Positions 1 to 5,971 of a stretch of 6,521 bases of DNA are shown in pieces. Each line of letters begins with the position of its first letter. The first letter of the stretch is position 1. This DNA comes from Saprospiraceae bacterium (GTDB lineage: Bacteria; Bacteroidota; Bacteroidia; Chitinophagales; Saprospiraceae), in contig JAGQWW010000149.1 of NCBI GenBank assembly GCA_020436955.1, forward strand, positions 1-6,521, read 5' to 3'. The notes under the pieces are model-generated. The model did not search any database. It was not told the origin of the DNA and saw only the letters and a program-made list of their open reading frames with translations. Position numbers and translations under genes: made by a program.

Positions 1-135
1 CGTTATGCGACCACTCATCCCGGCCGGACCAATATTACGAGGTGCCATAGCCTCAAAATGATCAAGATTGATAAATTGAGCCTGAGTTAGGGTGGCAATT
101 AGGGATAAGGTGAATAGAAGTAGGTGTTGTTTCAT
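1..135 (-). CDS. N-terminus of a secreted BNR/VPS10-type beta-propeller protein (partial)
   Basis: The reverse strand from an ATG at 135-133 is open to the window edge, giving 45 codons; the rest of the gene lies to the left. Residues 1-19 form a Sec signal peptide: Lys2 and His4, then a hydrophobic stretch LLLFTLSLIATLTQA, with likely cleavage after Ala19 before Gln20. Residues 30-45 read MAPRNIGPAGMSGRIT. From family knowledge, a segment of the form RxIGPAxMSGR(I/V)T opens the first blade of large secreted Bacteroidota proteins annotated as WD40/YVTN/BNR-repeat, VPS10/sortilin-like or 'glycosyl hydrolase' proteins. Their substrate is generally unknown. The family call is inferred from this short motif alone. 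The start is well fixed because the signal peptide begins at this ATG. A heptamer repeat array ends only about eight bases upstream of it and fills what would be the leader and promoter. The gene is divergent from the TonB-dependent receptor gene. Confidence 0.75.
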   Translation of the reverse strand, partial: MKQHLLLFTLSLIATLTQAQFINLDHFEAMAPRNIGPAGMSGRIT

Positions 136-143
136 GTTATTTT

Positions 144-332
144 GTCTTTGGTCTTTAGTCTTTGGTCTTTGGGGGCTTTTGGCTATTAGCTATTGGCCAT
201 TGGCTTTTTCGTTCTTCAATCTTAATTCGTGTATTTTGGCGGTCTTTAGTCTTTGGTCTTTGGTTTTTGGTTGGCTTTTGGCTATTAGCTATTGGCCATT
301 TGCTTTTTCGTTCTTCAATTTTAATTTGTGTA
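144..332. repeat. Duplicated heptamer tandem array, two direct copies
   Basis: The stretch tiles into 7-bp units. Copy A (about 150-233) has GTCTTT(G/A) units, then GC(T/C)(A/T)TT(G/A/T) units, then a non-repetitive tail. Copy B (241-332) repeats the same order of words and the same tail (CGTTCTTCAAT). The offset is 91 bp at the start (GTCTTTA at 151 and 242) and 99 bp after the junction between word families (GCTTTTG at 175 and 274). The 8-bp difference is one extra heptamer plus a 4-bp versus 3-bp joint. The 7-bp period leaves all frames largely open and yields repetitive peptides such as SLVFGLW and WPIANSQ, so ORFs predicted across 92-464 are artefacts. Confidence 0.9.
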
Positions 333-363
333 ATCTGCACTCATGTGCTCAATCACCCCCCAA

Positions 364-377
364 CCCCCTCCAGGGGG
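364..377. repeat. C-rich palindrome (REP-like hairpin)
   Basis: CCCCCT at 364-369 and AGGGGG at 372-377 are perfect inverted arms around CC. As RNA this would be a 5-bp G-C stem with a TCCA tetraloop. It is preceded by a C-run and an AACC spacer (355-363). Similar C-rich palindromes recur between genes in Bacteroidota genomes as I know them, but dispersal in this genome cannot be shown from one copy. No T-run follows on either strand, so a terminator role is not supported. Confidence 0.6.
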
Positions 378-392
378 CGGCTATTAAATGTG

Positions 393-408
393 GCAATAGC
401 GAATAGCG
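393..408 (-). repeat. Short inverted outlier of the GCTATT heptamer family
   Basis: AATAGCG occurs twice in tandem at 395-401 and 402-408. Read on the minus strand this is CGCTATT twice followed by GCC, close to the GCTATT(G/A) units at 182-195 and 281-294 but in the opposite orientation. With only two units the assignment to the same repeat family is tentative. Confidence 0.45.
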
Positions 409-423
409 AAATAGATCAAAAAT

Positions 424-586
424 CAACAAATCCACCATCTCCCTTCCATTCCAAAATCCATTAATCCTCCAATAATCCAATCCCTCAATCCCAATCCAAA
501 ATCCCTCAAATCCGAATAATCAAATCCCAAAATCCCACTCCAAAATCCTTTTAATCTGAAATAATCCAATCCTTTAATCCCACTCC
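424..586. repeat. ATCC-rich degenerate repeat tract, nearly free of G on the plus strand
   Basis: ATCC occurs 15 times between about 430 and 580. CCAAAATCC appears four times (starting at 451, 496, 527, 540), AATAATCCAATCC twice (471, 560) and AATCCCACTCC twice (531, 576). Only two G residues (514 and 558) lie in the plus strand of this tract. The spacing is irregular (about 6-9 bp), unlike the strict 7-bp arrays elsewhere in the window. There is no convincing ORF. On the minus strand the recurring word GGATTTTG partly resembles the Bacteroidota -7 promoter element TAnnTTTG, but lacks the leading TA. The tract ends 79 bp before the receptor gene. Confidence 0.8.
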
Positions 587-665
587 GTTTAGGGTATTTA
601 GCTTTTCACTTGTCTATAAGAAATCCGGGCTATTCCGGAGGAAAGAATTTGCAAAACCTTATTAG
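587..665 (+). promoter_or_regulatory. Leader/promoter region of the TonB-dependent receptor operon
   Basis: This is the only non-repetitive sequence upstream of the operon, so its promoter probably lies here (inference). TAGCTTTT at 599-606 matches the Bacteroidota -7 consensus TAnnTTTG at all but the last base, but no good TTG-type -33 element sits at the expected distance. An inverted repeat with arms TCCGG (624-628) and CCGGA (635-639) around a 6-nt loop would form a small stem in the 5' untranslated region. A purine run GGAGGAAAG (637-645) looks like a Shine-Dalgarno site but lies about 20 nt before the ATG, too far to set it; its natural spacing points to no open frame. Confidence 0.35.
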
Positions 666-3047
666 ATGAAAACAATGCGATTAATGACCACTATGTTTCT
701 GGTGCTGGTGTTGGCAGGCTGGGTACATGGACAAAAATTTACCATCAGTGGGTATATTGAAGATGCAGCTACGGGGGAGAAACTGATTGCTGCAAATTTA
801 TACGATGCCCGCAGCGAAAGCGGTTCTGTTTCCAACACTTATGGATTCTATAGCTTGACCTTGCCAAAGGATTCGGTGCTGGTAACTTTTTCTTATATCG
901 GATATCAGCCCCAAACTTTCCGATTGTTGCTCAATAAAAACATAGAGCTGAATGTCAGATTGGAATCTGCCTTGAACCTGGCAGAGGTGGTAGTAACAGC
1001 TTCTGCCAATGGAAGTAAGATAGAAGAGGAGACACAGATGAGTCAGATTGACCTGCCGGTAGAGCAAATTAAAAAGGTGCCTGCATTGCTGGGAGAGACC
1101 GATGTGTTGAAGACCATTCAATTGTTGCCTGGGGTACAATCAGGGGGTGAAGGACAGACCGGCTTATATGTACGAGGTGGAAGCCCGGACCAAAACCTGA
1201 TTTTATTGGATGGTGTGCCGGTGTACAACGTTTCTCACGTATTGGGAATTTTCTCTGTGTTTAATGCAGATGCTATCAAGACGGTCACCTTGACCAAAGG
1301 TGGATTCCCTTCTCGTTATGGCGGTCGACTTTCTTCTGTGTTGGAAATAAACATGAAGGAAGGAAATATGCAGGAATTTCATGGAGAAGGTTCTATTGGA
1401 ACCATTACTTCCAAACTCACGCTGGAAGGTCCTATTTGGAAAGACAAAACCAGTTTTCTGATTTCAGGCCGCAGGACTTACGTTGATCTTTTTATGGCTC
1501 CCTTCCTGGCATCAGCTAACAGTGCCAGTTCAGAAGATGTGGATCTTGACTTGTATTTCTATGATTTGAATGCAAAAATCAACCACAAATTCAACGATAA
1601 ACATCGTTTGTACCTAAGTGGTTATTTTGGTGCGGATGTATTTGGGACCAAGATTTCCGATAAAGCAGATAATAGTTCTTTTGGTGGTGGTATTGACTGG
1701 GGAAATGTCATTTCTGCTGCACGCTGGAACTACAAAATCAACCCAAAACTTTTTAAAAATACCACACTCACATACAGTCGTTACAACATCGACATCTTTA
1801 CCGAATTTAAAGAAAATTTCTCTGGCGCTGAAAACCGATTCCAGGCGAAATATTTCTCAGGTATCGAAGATGTTGGACTCAAGACGGATTTCGACTATGT
1901 ACCGGATCCGGACCATTACATTCGCTTTGGTGCAGCGGCAACTTATCATACCTACAAACCCGGAGCCCTGGCCATTGAGTTTTCTGACCAGGACTTCAAT
2001 CTGGATACCCTGGTGGGTTCCCAAAATGATTACTCGGTTGAATACTCAGCTTATGTGGAGGACGATTTGCGCTTTGGCAATCTAAAAGCAAATATCGGTT
2101 TGCATGCATCCGCATTCCAGGTCGATGATAAATTCTACACTTCTTTCCAACCCAGGATTGGACTGAATTACCTGCTTCCAAATGATGTGGCCCTAAAAGC
2201 TTCTTTTTCGACCATGACACAGTATATCAATTTGTTGACCAGTGAGGCTTTGAGTTTGCCTACTGACTTATGGGTGCCAAGTACTGACAAAATAAAACCT
2301 CAGCAATCCTGGCAAGTAGCTGTAGGAGCAGCAAAGACCCTTTGGGATGATTTTGAACTATCTATCGAAGGCTATTACAAAGAAATGAATAATGTGATTT
2401 CCTTCAAAGAAGGAGCAAGCTTCCTGTTTGGTCTTGAAAACGATTGGGAAGAAAAAGTGACACAGGGATGGGGTGAGAGCTACGGATTGGAACTCTTCTT
2501 TCAAAAGAAAAAAGGTCGCTTTACCGGCTGGTTGGGATATACCCTTTCCTGGAACAATCGACAGTTTGATGACATCAACGGCGGGAAAAAATATCCTTTC
2601 CGTTATGACCGCAGGCACGATATTTCCCTCGTAGGTTCGTATGAGTTGAACAAAAAAGTGCATTTCAATGCAGCGTGGGTATATGGTACCGGTAACGCTG
2701 TAACACTTCCGGTCTACCGCTACACAGTCAGAGAACCTGACAATTTCAATGATGCCTGGGCCAACTACGTAGGCGTAGAAAGTCAAAGCAGTAAAAATGC
2801 CTTCCGTATGTCAGATTATCATCGGTTGGATTTGAGTGTGGAGTTTATCAAAAAACGTCCGAACTGGGAACGCAAGTGGGTTATCAGTATTTACAATACG
2901 TATAATCACAACAACCCTTATTTTATTTATCCGGATACAGAGACCACCTTTGACAGCAATGGTAATCCGGTAGATACAGAAAGAGTGTTCAAGGAGGTAA
3001 GCATTTTACCAATTATTCCTTCTGTTTCTTATCAATTCAAATTTTAA
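666..3047 (+). CDS. TonB-dependent outer-membrane receptor with CarboxypepD_reg-like N-terminal domain
   Basis: This 793-residue protein should be an outer-membrane beta-barrel that imports a ligand using energy relayed by TonB-ExbBD. Residues 1-22 are a signal peptide (MKTMRLM start, cleavage likely after VHG before Gln23); using the first ATG keeps the basic n-region. Residues about 24-107 match a CarboxypepD_reg-like beta-sandwich (ISGYIEDAATGEKL...FSYIGYQP). This leads through EVVVTASA into the plug domain, about 115-235, which carries the family signatures LLPGVQSGGEGQTGLYVRGG, DQNLILLDGVPVYN and GGFPSRYGGRLSSVLEI. The remainder is a barrel of alternating strands ending in YQFKF with the expected terminal aromatic residue. 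It lacks the size and pattern of SusC-type receptors. From family knowledge, such receptors pair with DUF4249 lipoproteins, and one follows 13 bp downstream. The ligand cannot be read from the sequence. No frameshift or truncation is seen. Confidence 0.95.
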   Translation: MKTMRLMTTMFLVLVLAGWVHGQKFTISGYIEDAATGEKLIAANLYDARSESGSVSNTYGFYSLTLPKDSVLVTFSYIGYQPQTFRLLLNKNIELNVRLESALNLAEVVVTASANGSKIEEETQMSQIDLPVEQIKKVPALLGETDVLKTIQLLPGVQSGGEGQTGLYVRGGSPDQNLILLDGVPVYNVSHVLGIFSVFNADAIKTVTLTKGGFPSRYGGRLSSVLEINMKEGNMQEFHGEGSIGTITSKLTLEGPIWKDKTSFLISGRRTYVDLFMAPFLASANSASSEDVDLDLYFYDLNAKINHKFNDKHRLYLSGYFGADVFGTKISDKADNSSFGGGIDWGNVISAARWNYKINPKLFKNTTLTYSRYNIDIFTEFKENFSGAENRFQAKYFSGIEDVGLKTDFDYVPDPDHYIRFGAAATYHTYKPGALAIEFSDQDFNLDTLVGSQNDYSVEYSAYVEDDLRFGNLKANIGLHASAFQVDDKFYTSFQPRIGLNYLLPNDVALKASFSTMTQYINLLTSEALSLPTDLWVPSTDKIKPQQSWQVAVGAAKTLWDDFELSIEGYYKEMNNVISFKEGASFLFGLENDWEEKVTQGWGESYGLELFFQKKKGRFTGWLGYTLSWNNRQFDDINGGKKYPFRYDRRHDISLVGSYELNKKVHFNAAWVYGTGNAVTLPVYRYTVREPDNFNDAWANYVGVESQSSKNAFRMSDYHRLDLSVEFIKKRPNWERKWVISIYNTYNHNNPYFIYPDTETTFDSNGNPVDTERVFKEVSILPIIPSVSYQFKF

Positions 3048-3060
3048 AAAAGAGTATATA

Positions 3061-3978
3061 ATGAAAAATTTAAAATATATATTTTTAATAATATTAGGTG
3101 CATCATTCCTTGCATCATGTGATGGAGATTTTTTTGAAACCACTGTTCCAGTCGAAATTCCACCACATGAAAGTACACTTGCCGTTTCTGCCATTTTCAT
3201 TGGCCAGAACGAGGTGCACGATGTCTATGTATCCAATAGTTTGAGCATTTTGAGCAAAGAAGACAACCTCTCGGTAAACGATGCAACGGTTACCATTAGC
3301 GAAGCAGGAAATGAAACAGACATTCCATTCTATTTGCCTGAACGCTTGTATCGATTAGACGAAGGAAATACTCCTCTTTTTGAAGCAGAGAAAACCTATA
3401 CCATTACGGTAAGTCATCCGGATTTTCCGACAGCTTCTGCGACTGCAACTATGCCTAAAGCTGCGCGCATTGTAGATTTCAAACATGAGCGTGATGGAAC
3501 CATTGATGAGTCAGGTTATGAAGTAGACGAAATCACAATTGAAATAGAAGACCTGTCTCATGAAACCAATTATTATGTTTTTGAAATGGCAGAGCGTTAT
3601 GCCTATATCAATGGAACGGATACCAGTTTTGTTTACAATCCAGTCTCCAGTTTAATCTCAAGAGACCCATTGGTGCGCTACGGCTTCCACGCCAATTTTT
3701 ATGAAGGTCTGCCCATGATTTCGGACGCAACATTTAATGGACATACTTACCAATTAAAATTGTACACCTACGATAAACCCCAATCCGGCAATCAATTGGT
3801 GATACAATGTTACAGTGTCAACAAAGCCAGATATGATTACCTGGCCAGCCTCCAATCATTTGTCAACAACCAGGATAACCCATTTTCCGAACCTGTCAAC
3901 GTGATTTCAAACATTGAAAATGGTGTTGGCATATTTGCCTTGCAGAATAAGGCAGAGAGGGTAGTGGAGGTGGAGTGA
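3061..3978 (+). CDS. DUF4249-family outer-membrane lipoprotein, receptor partner
   Basis: This 305-residue protein starts with a lipoprotein signal: Lys2/Lys5, hydrophobic IFLIILGASF, then lipobox LASC with Cys20 as the acylation site. The acidic residues right after it (DGD) are compatible with surface export in Bacteroidota, though not a strict match to a known export signal. The mature part resembles DUF4249 (PF14054): ESTLAVSAIF near the start, the NDATVTISEAGNETDIPFYL segment about 75-100, EAEKTYTITVSHPDFPTASA about 105-130, and GVGIFAL near the C-terminus. Length is normal for the family. The function of DUF4249 is not established; its constant pairing with TonB-dependent receptors suggests a surface partner that handles the same ligand (inference). 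It follows the receptor stop by 13 A-rich bases and is surely co-transcribed. The first codons are extremely A/T-rich, with a perfect palindrome of AAAATAT at 3072-3085. The stop codon touches a heptamer array. Confidence 0.9.
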   Translation: MKNLKYIFLIILGASFLASCDGDFFETTVPVEIPPHESTLAVSAIFIGQNEVHDVYVSNSLSILSKEDNLSVNDATVTISEAGNETDIPFYLPERLYRLDEGNTPLFEAEKTYTITVSHPDFPTASATATMPKAARIVDFKHERDGTIDESGYEVDEITIEIEDLSHETNYYVFEMAERYAYINGTDTSFVYNPVSSLISRDPLVRYGFHANFYEGLPMISDATFNGHTYQLKLYTYDKPQSGNQLVIQCYSVNKARYDYLASLQSFVNNQDNPFSEPVNVISNIENGVGIFALQNKAERVVEVE

Positions 3979-4022
3979 TACTGGTTTCTGGTTTCTGGAT
4001 ACTTGTTTCTGGATGCTGGTTG
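3976..4022 (+). repeat. Left arm of an inverted heptamer array (IR-L)
   Basis: Six exact 7-bp units with consensus CTGGTTT fill 3981-4022; unit 3 carries GGAT and unit 4 has a changed third base. The arm begins with TGATA, whose TGA is the stop codon of the lipoprotein gene. The minus strand at 4564-4518 matches it in the same unit order: 34 of 42 heptamer positions are identical by hand alignment, plus four of five in the TGATR lead, and unit 6 (CTGGTTG) is identical. The shared order of variant units suggests the two arms derive from one array. Confidence 0.85.
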
Positions 4023-4050
4023 ATTTTATCTTATTATTTGAATGCGTTCT

Positions 4051-4081
4051 CTCGTTGCCCAACCAATGGTTAGGCAACGAG
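4051..4081. other. Strong hairpin just downstream of the lipoprotein gene
   Basis: Arms CTCGTTGCC (4051-4059) and GGCAACGAG (4073-4081) are perfectly complementary. Inside them, AACC (4061-4064) pairs with GGTT (4068-4071) around loop AAT, with one C/A mismatch between the two stems. Three further pairs with G-U wobbles are possible outward. It lies about 70 nt past the stop codon and could end or stabilise the operon transcript. However, GGGCTCC rather than a T-run follows, so it is not a standard intrinsic terminator. Confidence 0.7.
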
Positions 4082-4097
4082 GGGCTCCTAGAATGCT

Positions 4098-4121
4098 GGT
4101 ATCATTCTCCAGAATGGTACC
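4098..4121. other. Second hairpin/palindrome in the convergent gap
   Basis: GGTATCATTCT (4098-4108) and AGAATGGTACC (4111-4121) are inverted arms around CC. Eleven pairs form in RNA, one of them a G-U wobble. The near-perfect dyad is readable on both strands. It lies 16 nt after the first hairpin. The role is unknown; a dispersed palindromic element or a structured 3' end are both possible. Confidence 0.65.
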
Positions 4122-4132
4122 TACATATTTGA

Positions 4133-4148
4133 GAAGTCTCCTGACTTC
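4133..4148. other. Third hairpin in the convergent gap
   Basis: GAAGTC (4133-4138) and GACTTC (4143-4148) are perfect 6-bp arms with the tetraloop TCCT. It follows the second hairpin by 11 nt, making a row of three closely spaced stems (4051-4148). Alone it would be unremarkable; the cluster is what supports it. Confidence 0.55.
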
Positions 4149-4265
4149 CAACTACCCGAACACCCAAAGCAAAAAGAATTAAGATGTTGAATTTTAATCA
4201 ATTGCGAAATTTGTTGTGAAAAAGCATCAACCTCCAAACTCCTTCAAGAGCAATTTCATTAAGCT

Positions 4266-4287
4266 AAGGAATCTCAGGATTTTTTTT
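4266..4287 (+). terminator. Weak possible intrinsic terminator with T-tract
   Basis: Bases 4266-4273 can pair with 4278-4285 around TCAG, using two G-U wobbles, and the 3' arm lies within a run of eight T (4280-4287). The stem is A/T-rich and weak, so termination of the plus-strand operon here is only possible. It lies about 290 nt past the lipoprotein stop. Confidence 0.25.
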
Positions 4288-4297
4288 ACATGTCCTG

Positions 4298-4326
4298 GAC
4301 GGGTCTCATGAATGGGACCTGCCGTC
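4298..4326. other. Fourth hairpin, bulged two-part stem
   Basis: GACGG (4298-4302) pairs with CCGTC (4322-4326). Inside, GTCTCAT (4303-4309) pairs with ATGGGAC (4312-4318) with one G-U wobble, leaving a 3-nt bulge (CTG, 4319-4321) on the 3' side. As with the second hairpin, the inner dyad closes on a 2-base centre. The position just after the T-tract makes it independent of the possible terminator. Function unknown. Confidence 0.6.
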
Positions 4327-4513
4327 GAAAACAATTTAATACGTTCGATATAACTTTTTGAGGATTAATACCAACATTTAGGTGCGATCCAGGTTTTCTG
4401 TTTCACACAATAAAAAGGGTTATCAGCAAAGTCCGAAAAGGAAATAATAAGAAAATAAGTTCACCAATTTAATGACATTGACTCCGGGGGACGGCATTTA
4501 GAGCCACAAGCCT

Positions 4514-4564
4514 CCAACAACCAGTAACCAGTAACTAGAATCCAGTAACCAATAACCAGCATCA
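4514..4564 (-). repeat. Right arm of the inverted heptamer array (IR-R)
   Basis: On the plus strand seven units with consensus CCAGTAA fill 4514-4562. Read on the minus strand the arm starts TGATG-CTGG at 4564, where TGA is the stop codon of the MATE gene, and then runs as CTGGTTA-type heptamers. The six units covering 4559-4518 align with the left arm (3981-4022) in the same order. The two arms enclose 495 bp. On the minus strand the array continues toward 4514 and then into unrelated sequence. Confidence 0.85.
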
Positions 4565-5971
4565 GTCCCTCCTTTCCCAAATTTTCAACCAATGCCACTT
4601 TCTTGAATTGAGGTACCAGATGGAAATAAAAAGAAGGAAAACCCAATAGAGAATTTCGGCGGCCCAGGCCCAGGCGAGGCCTAGCTCGAAGACTTCTATG
4701 ACGAGGTAAACGTAGATGAGGTAACCGACAACTGCGATACCCTGCAATTTTAGACCGAAAAGAGTAGCGCCCGTACCGGCAAGTCCGTTAAAATATACTG
4801 CACCGATGGAAAAAGCGGTCAAAATGCCGATAAGGACGTAAAAAATAGGTTGGGCATCTACGATAAGGGACATATCTGTCTTTCCTAGCAATGGGTACAA
4901 AAAGAAGGATGGAAAAAACAAGATAGGAAGCGCCACAATCATAGTGGAAACCCAGGAAGCCTTGGCCGTCTTCCAGGTAATCGGAACCACTGCTTGTCTT
5001 TTACGCATACCTATAAATCCGCTCACCATGGTATTGACACCGGAGGCGTATCCCCAGGTAGGGATACAAAGTACCAGGTAAACCATACGAACCAGATTGG
5101 TGATGGCCAACTCCCTTTCTCCCAGGTTCTCTACTATGCTAAAGAACAAAAACCAGCTACCAAGACCAATCACCATTTGAGCAATGATAGGGGTAGAAAT
5201 CTGGTATTGCAATTTGAGCATGTCCCAGCTAAAGGAGTTGAATTTTACCAGGGTGAATTGCCTTATTTTTTTATCAAAAAGCATGTAGACAATAAAAACG
5301 ACCAAAGCAGAAGCTTCAGCAATGGTAGATGATAATCCAGCGCCTGCAATACCCATCGCGGGAAGGCCCCAGTGGCCAAAAATAAGGCCGTAACAGAGCA
5401 AGCCATTCACCAGTGCCATAAAGATGGTGTCCCAAATAATAAACCTGGTTTGAGCGATGCCGGTATACAAGGCAATGATCGAAACTCCTGCATAGGCAAA
5501 AAATACACCCCATGAACGATATTCCAGGTACTCCAGGCTTTTTTCATAAATAGAAGGTGAGTCTACCAGGAAACTAAACATCCAGGGAGCTCCAAATTGC
5601 ATAAATAGGAAAAGCAAAGCTGCCAATGCGATTTCAAATGACATCATGACCCTAAATGCACGACCTACCTCTCCGATATTTCCCTCGCCCAGTCTTCTTG
5701 CTATGATAATTTGTCCGCCTTTTGAAAAGCCATAGCCAATAGCGGCAACGGTCAGGTAAAAAACACCCACAAATCCAATGGCGGCAAAATCTACTTCACT
5801 GAGGTGGAAAAGAAACACACTATCGATAAGCGCTATCACATTTTGAGCAGCACTTCCCAGCATAATGGGAAATGAAATGTTTAAAATAGCTTTGTATGAT
5901 GTTCTCAGGTTAAACAAGAGTGCCTTGGTTTTCTTTTCTGTATTTCGTGTCCGCAAATGACCATCTGTCAC
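4562..5971 (-). CDS. MATE-family efflux transporter
   Basis: This 469-residue inner-membrane protein should export drugs or other cationic compounds in exchange for Na+ or H+. The hydrophobic pattern fits about 12 membrane helices in two MatE (PF01554) repeats. The first repeat begins near residue 29 with ILNISFPIMLGSAAQNVIALIDSVFL, a typical MATE helix 1 with a mid-helix Pro and an Asp near its end. GIAGAGLSSTIAE (about 205-217) is the conserved helix-6 segment. The second repeat starts near 258 with QISTPIIAQM. Length matches the family (about 450-480). The start is GTG at 5971-5969, two codons after an in-frame TAA. The next in-frame ATG is inside helix 1, so GTG or a nearby TTG must be used. 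The N-terminal tail of about 28 charged residues is slightly long. Substrate is unknown, and DinF-like or NorM-like subgrouping is not resolved. The gene is convergent with the receptor operon and divergent from the oligopeptidase gene. Confidence 0.93.
   Translation of the reverse strand: MTDGHLRTRNTEKKTKALLFNLRTSYKAILNISFPIMLGSAAQNVIALIDSVFLFHLSEVDFAAIGFVGVFYLTVAAIGYGFSKGGQIIIARRLGEGNIGEVGRAFRVMMSFEIALAALLFLFMQFGAPWMFSFLVDSPSIYEKSLEYLEYRSWGVFFAYAGVSIIALYTGIAQTRFIIWDTIFMALVNGLLCYGLIFGHWGLPAMGIAGAGLSSTIAEASALVVFIVYMLFDKKIRQFTLVKFNSFSWDMLKLQYQISTPIIAQMVIGLGSWFLFFSIVENLGERELAITNLVRMVYLVLCIPTWGYASGVNTMVSGFIGMRKRQAVVPITWKTAKASWVSTMIVALPILFFPSFFLYPLLGKTDMSLIVDAQPIFYVLIGILTAFSIGAVYFNGLAGTGATLFGLKLQGIAVVGYLIYVYLVIEVFELGLAWAWAAEILYWVFLLFISIWYLNSRKWHWLKIWERRD

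Larger units (their letters stand above)
4149..4513. other. Unassigned non-coding interval between convergent genes
   Basis: I find no supported gene here. The sequence is A/T-rich. It holds a fourth hairpin (listed separately) and a weak stem running into an 8-T tract at 4280-4287. It also holds a short inverted pair, CCTGGA (4294-4299) and TCCAGG (4388-4393), that could close a larger structure around the fourth hairpin. The longest minus-strand open stretch (4230-4460) is broken by a stop at 4365-4367 and has no recognisable family. An ORF read across 4461-4646 on the minus strand is an artefact of the heptamer array and overlaps the MATE gene. Confidence 0.6.

Noticed and set aside
92..464. 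Overlapping plus- and minus-strand open frames with repetitive peptides (SLVFGLW, WPIANSQ types)
   Set aside because: They are translations of the 7-bp arrays. Both strands are open, peptides repeat with the DNA period, there is no family match, and one overlaps the signal peptide region of the minus-strand gene.
144..586. CRISPR array
   Set aside because: Units are 6-9 bp with no unique spacers of 25-40 bp, and there are no cas genes. The 91-99 bp duplication is a direct segmental copy, not repeat-spacer structure.
1618..2085. Plus-strand 155-codon frame inside the receptor gene, and several minus-strand frames within it
   Set aside because: These are shadows in alternate frames of the well-supported TonB-dependent receptor, with no domain signal of their own.
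4048..4084. Standard Rho-independent terminator for the receptor operon
   Set aside because: The stem is strong, but G/C-rich sequence rather than a T-run follows on the plus strand, and the minus strand side (AGAACGC) also lacks one. It is listed as a hairpin only.
4227..4460. Minus-strand stretch resembling a broken coding sequence (two open segments of 31 and 45 codons split by a stop at 4365-4367)
   Set aside because: The lengths are ordinary for random DNA, there is no start codon context, and I recognise no transposase or other family in the peptides. A decayed gene cannot be excluded; a translated search of this interval would decide it.
3981..4559. Insertion sequence with terminal inverted repeats
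   Set aside because: There is no transposase between the arms. The arms are tandem heptamers, and no target-site direct repeat is visible because the flanking TGAT itself is part of the inversion. It is kept only as an unclassified cassette.
4461..4646. Minus-strand open frame of 61 codons
   Set aside because: It overlaps the MATE C-terminus in another frame, and its middle (VIGYWILVTGYWLL) is the heptamer array translated.
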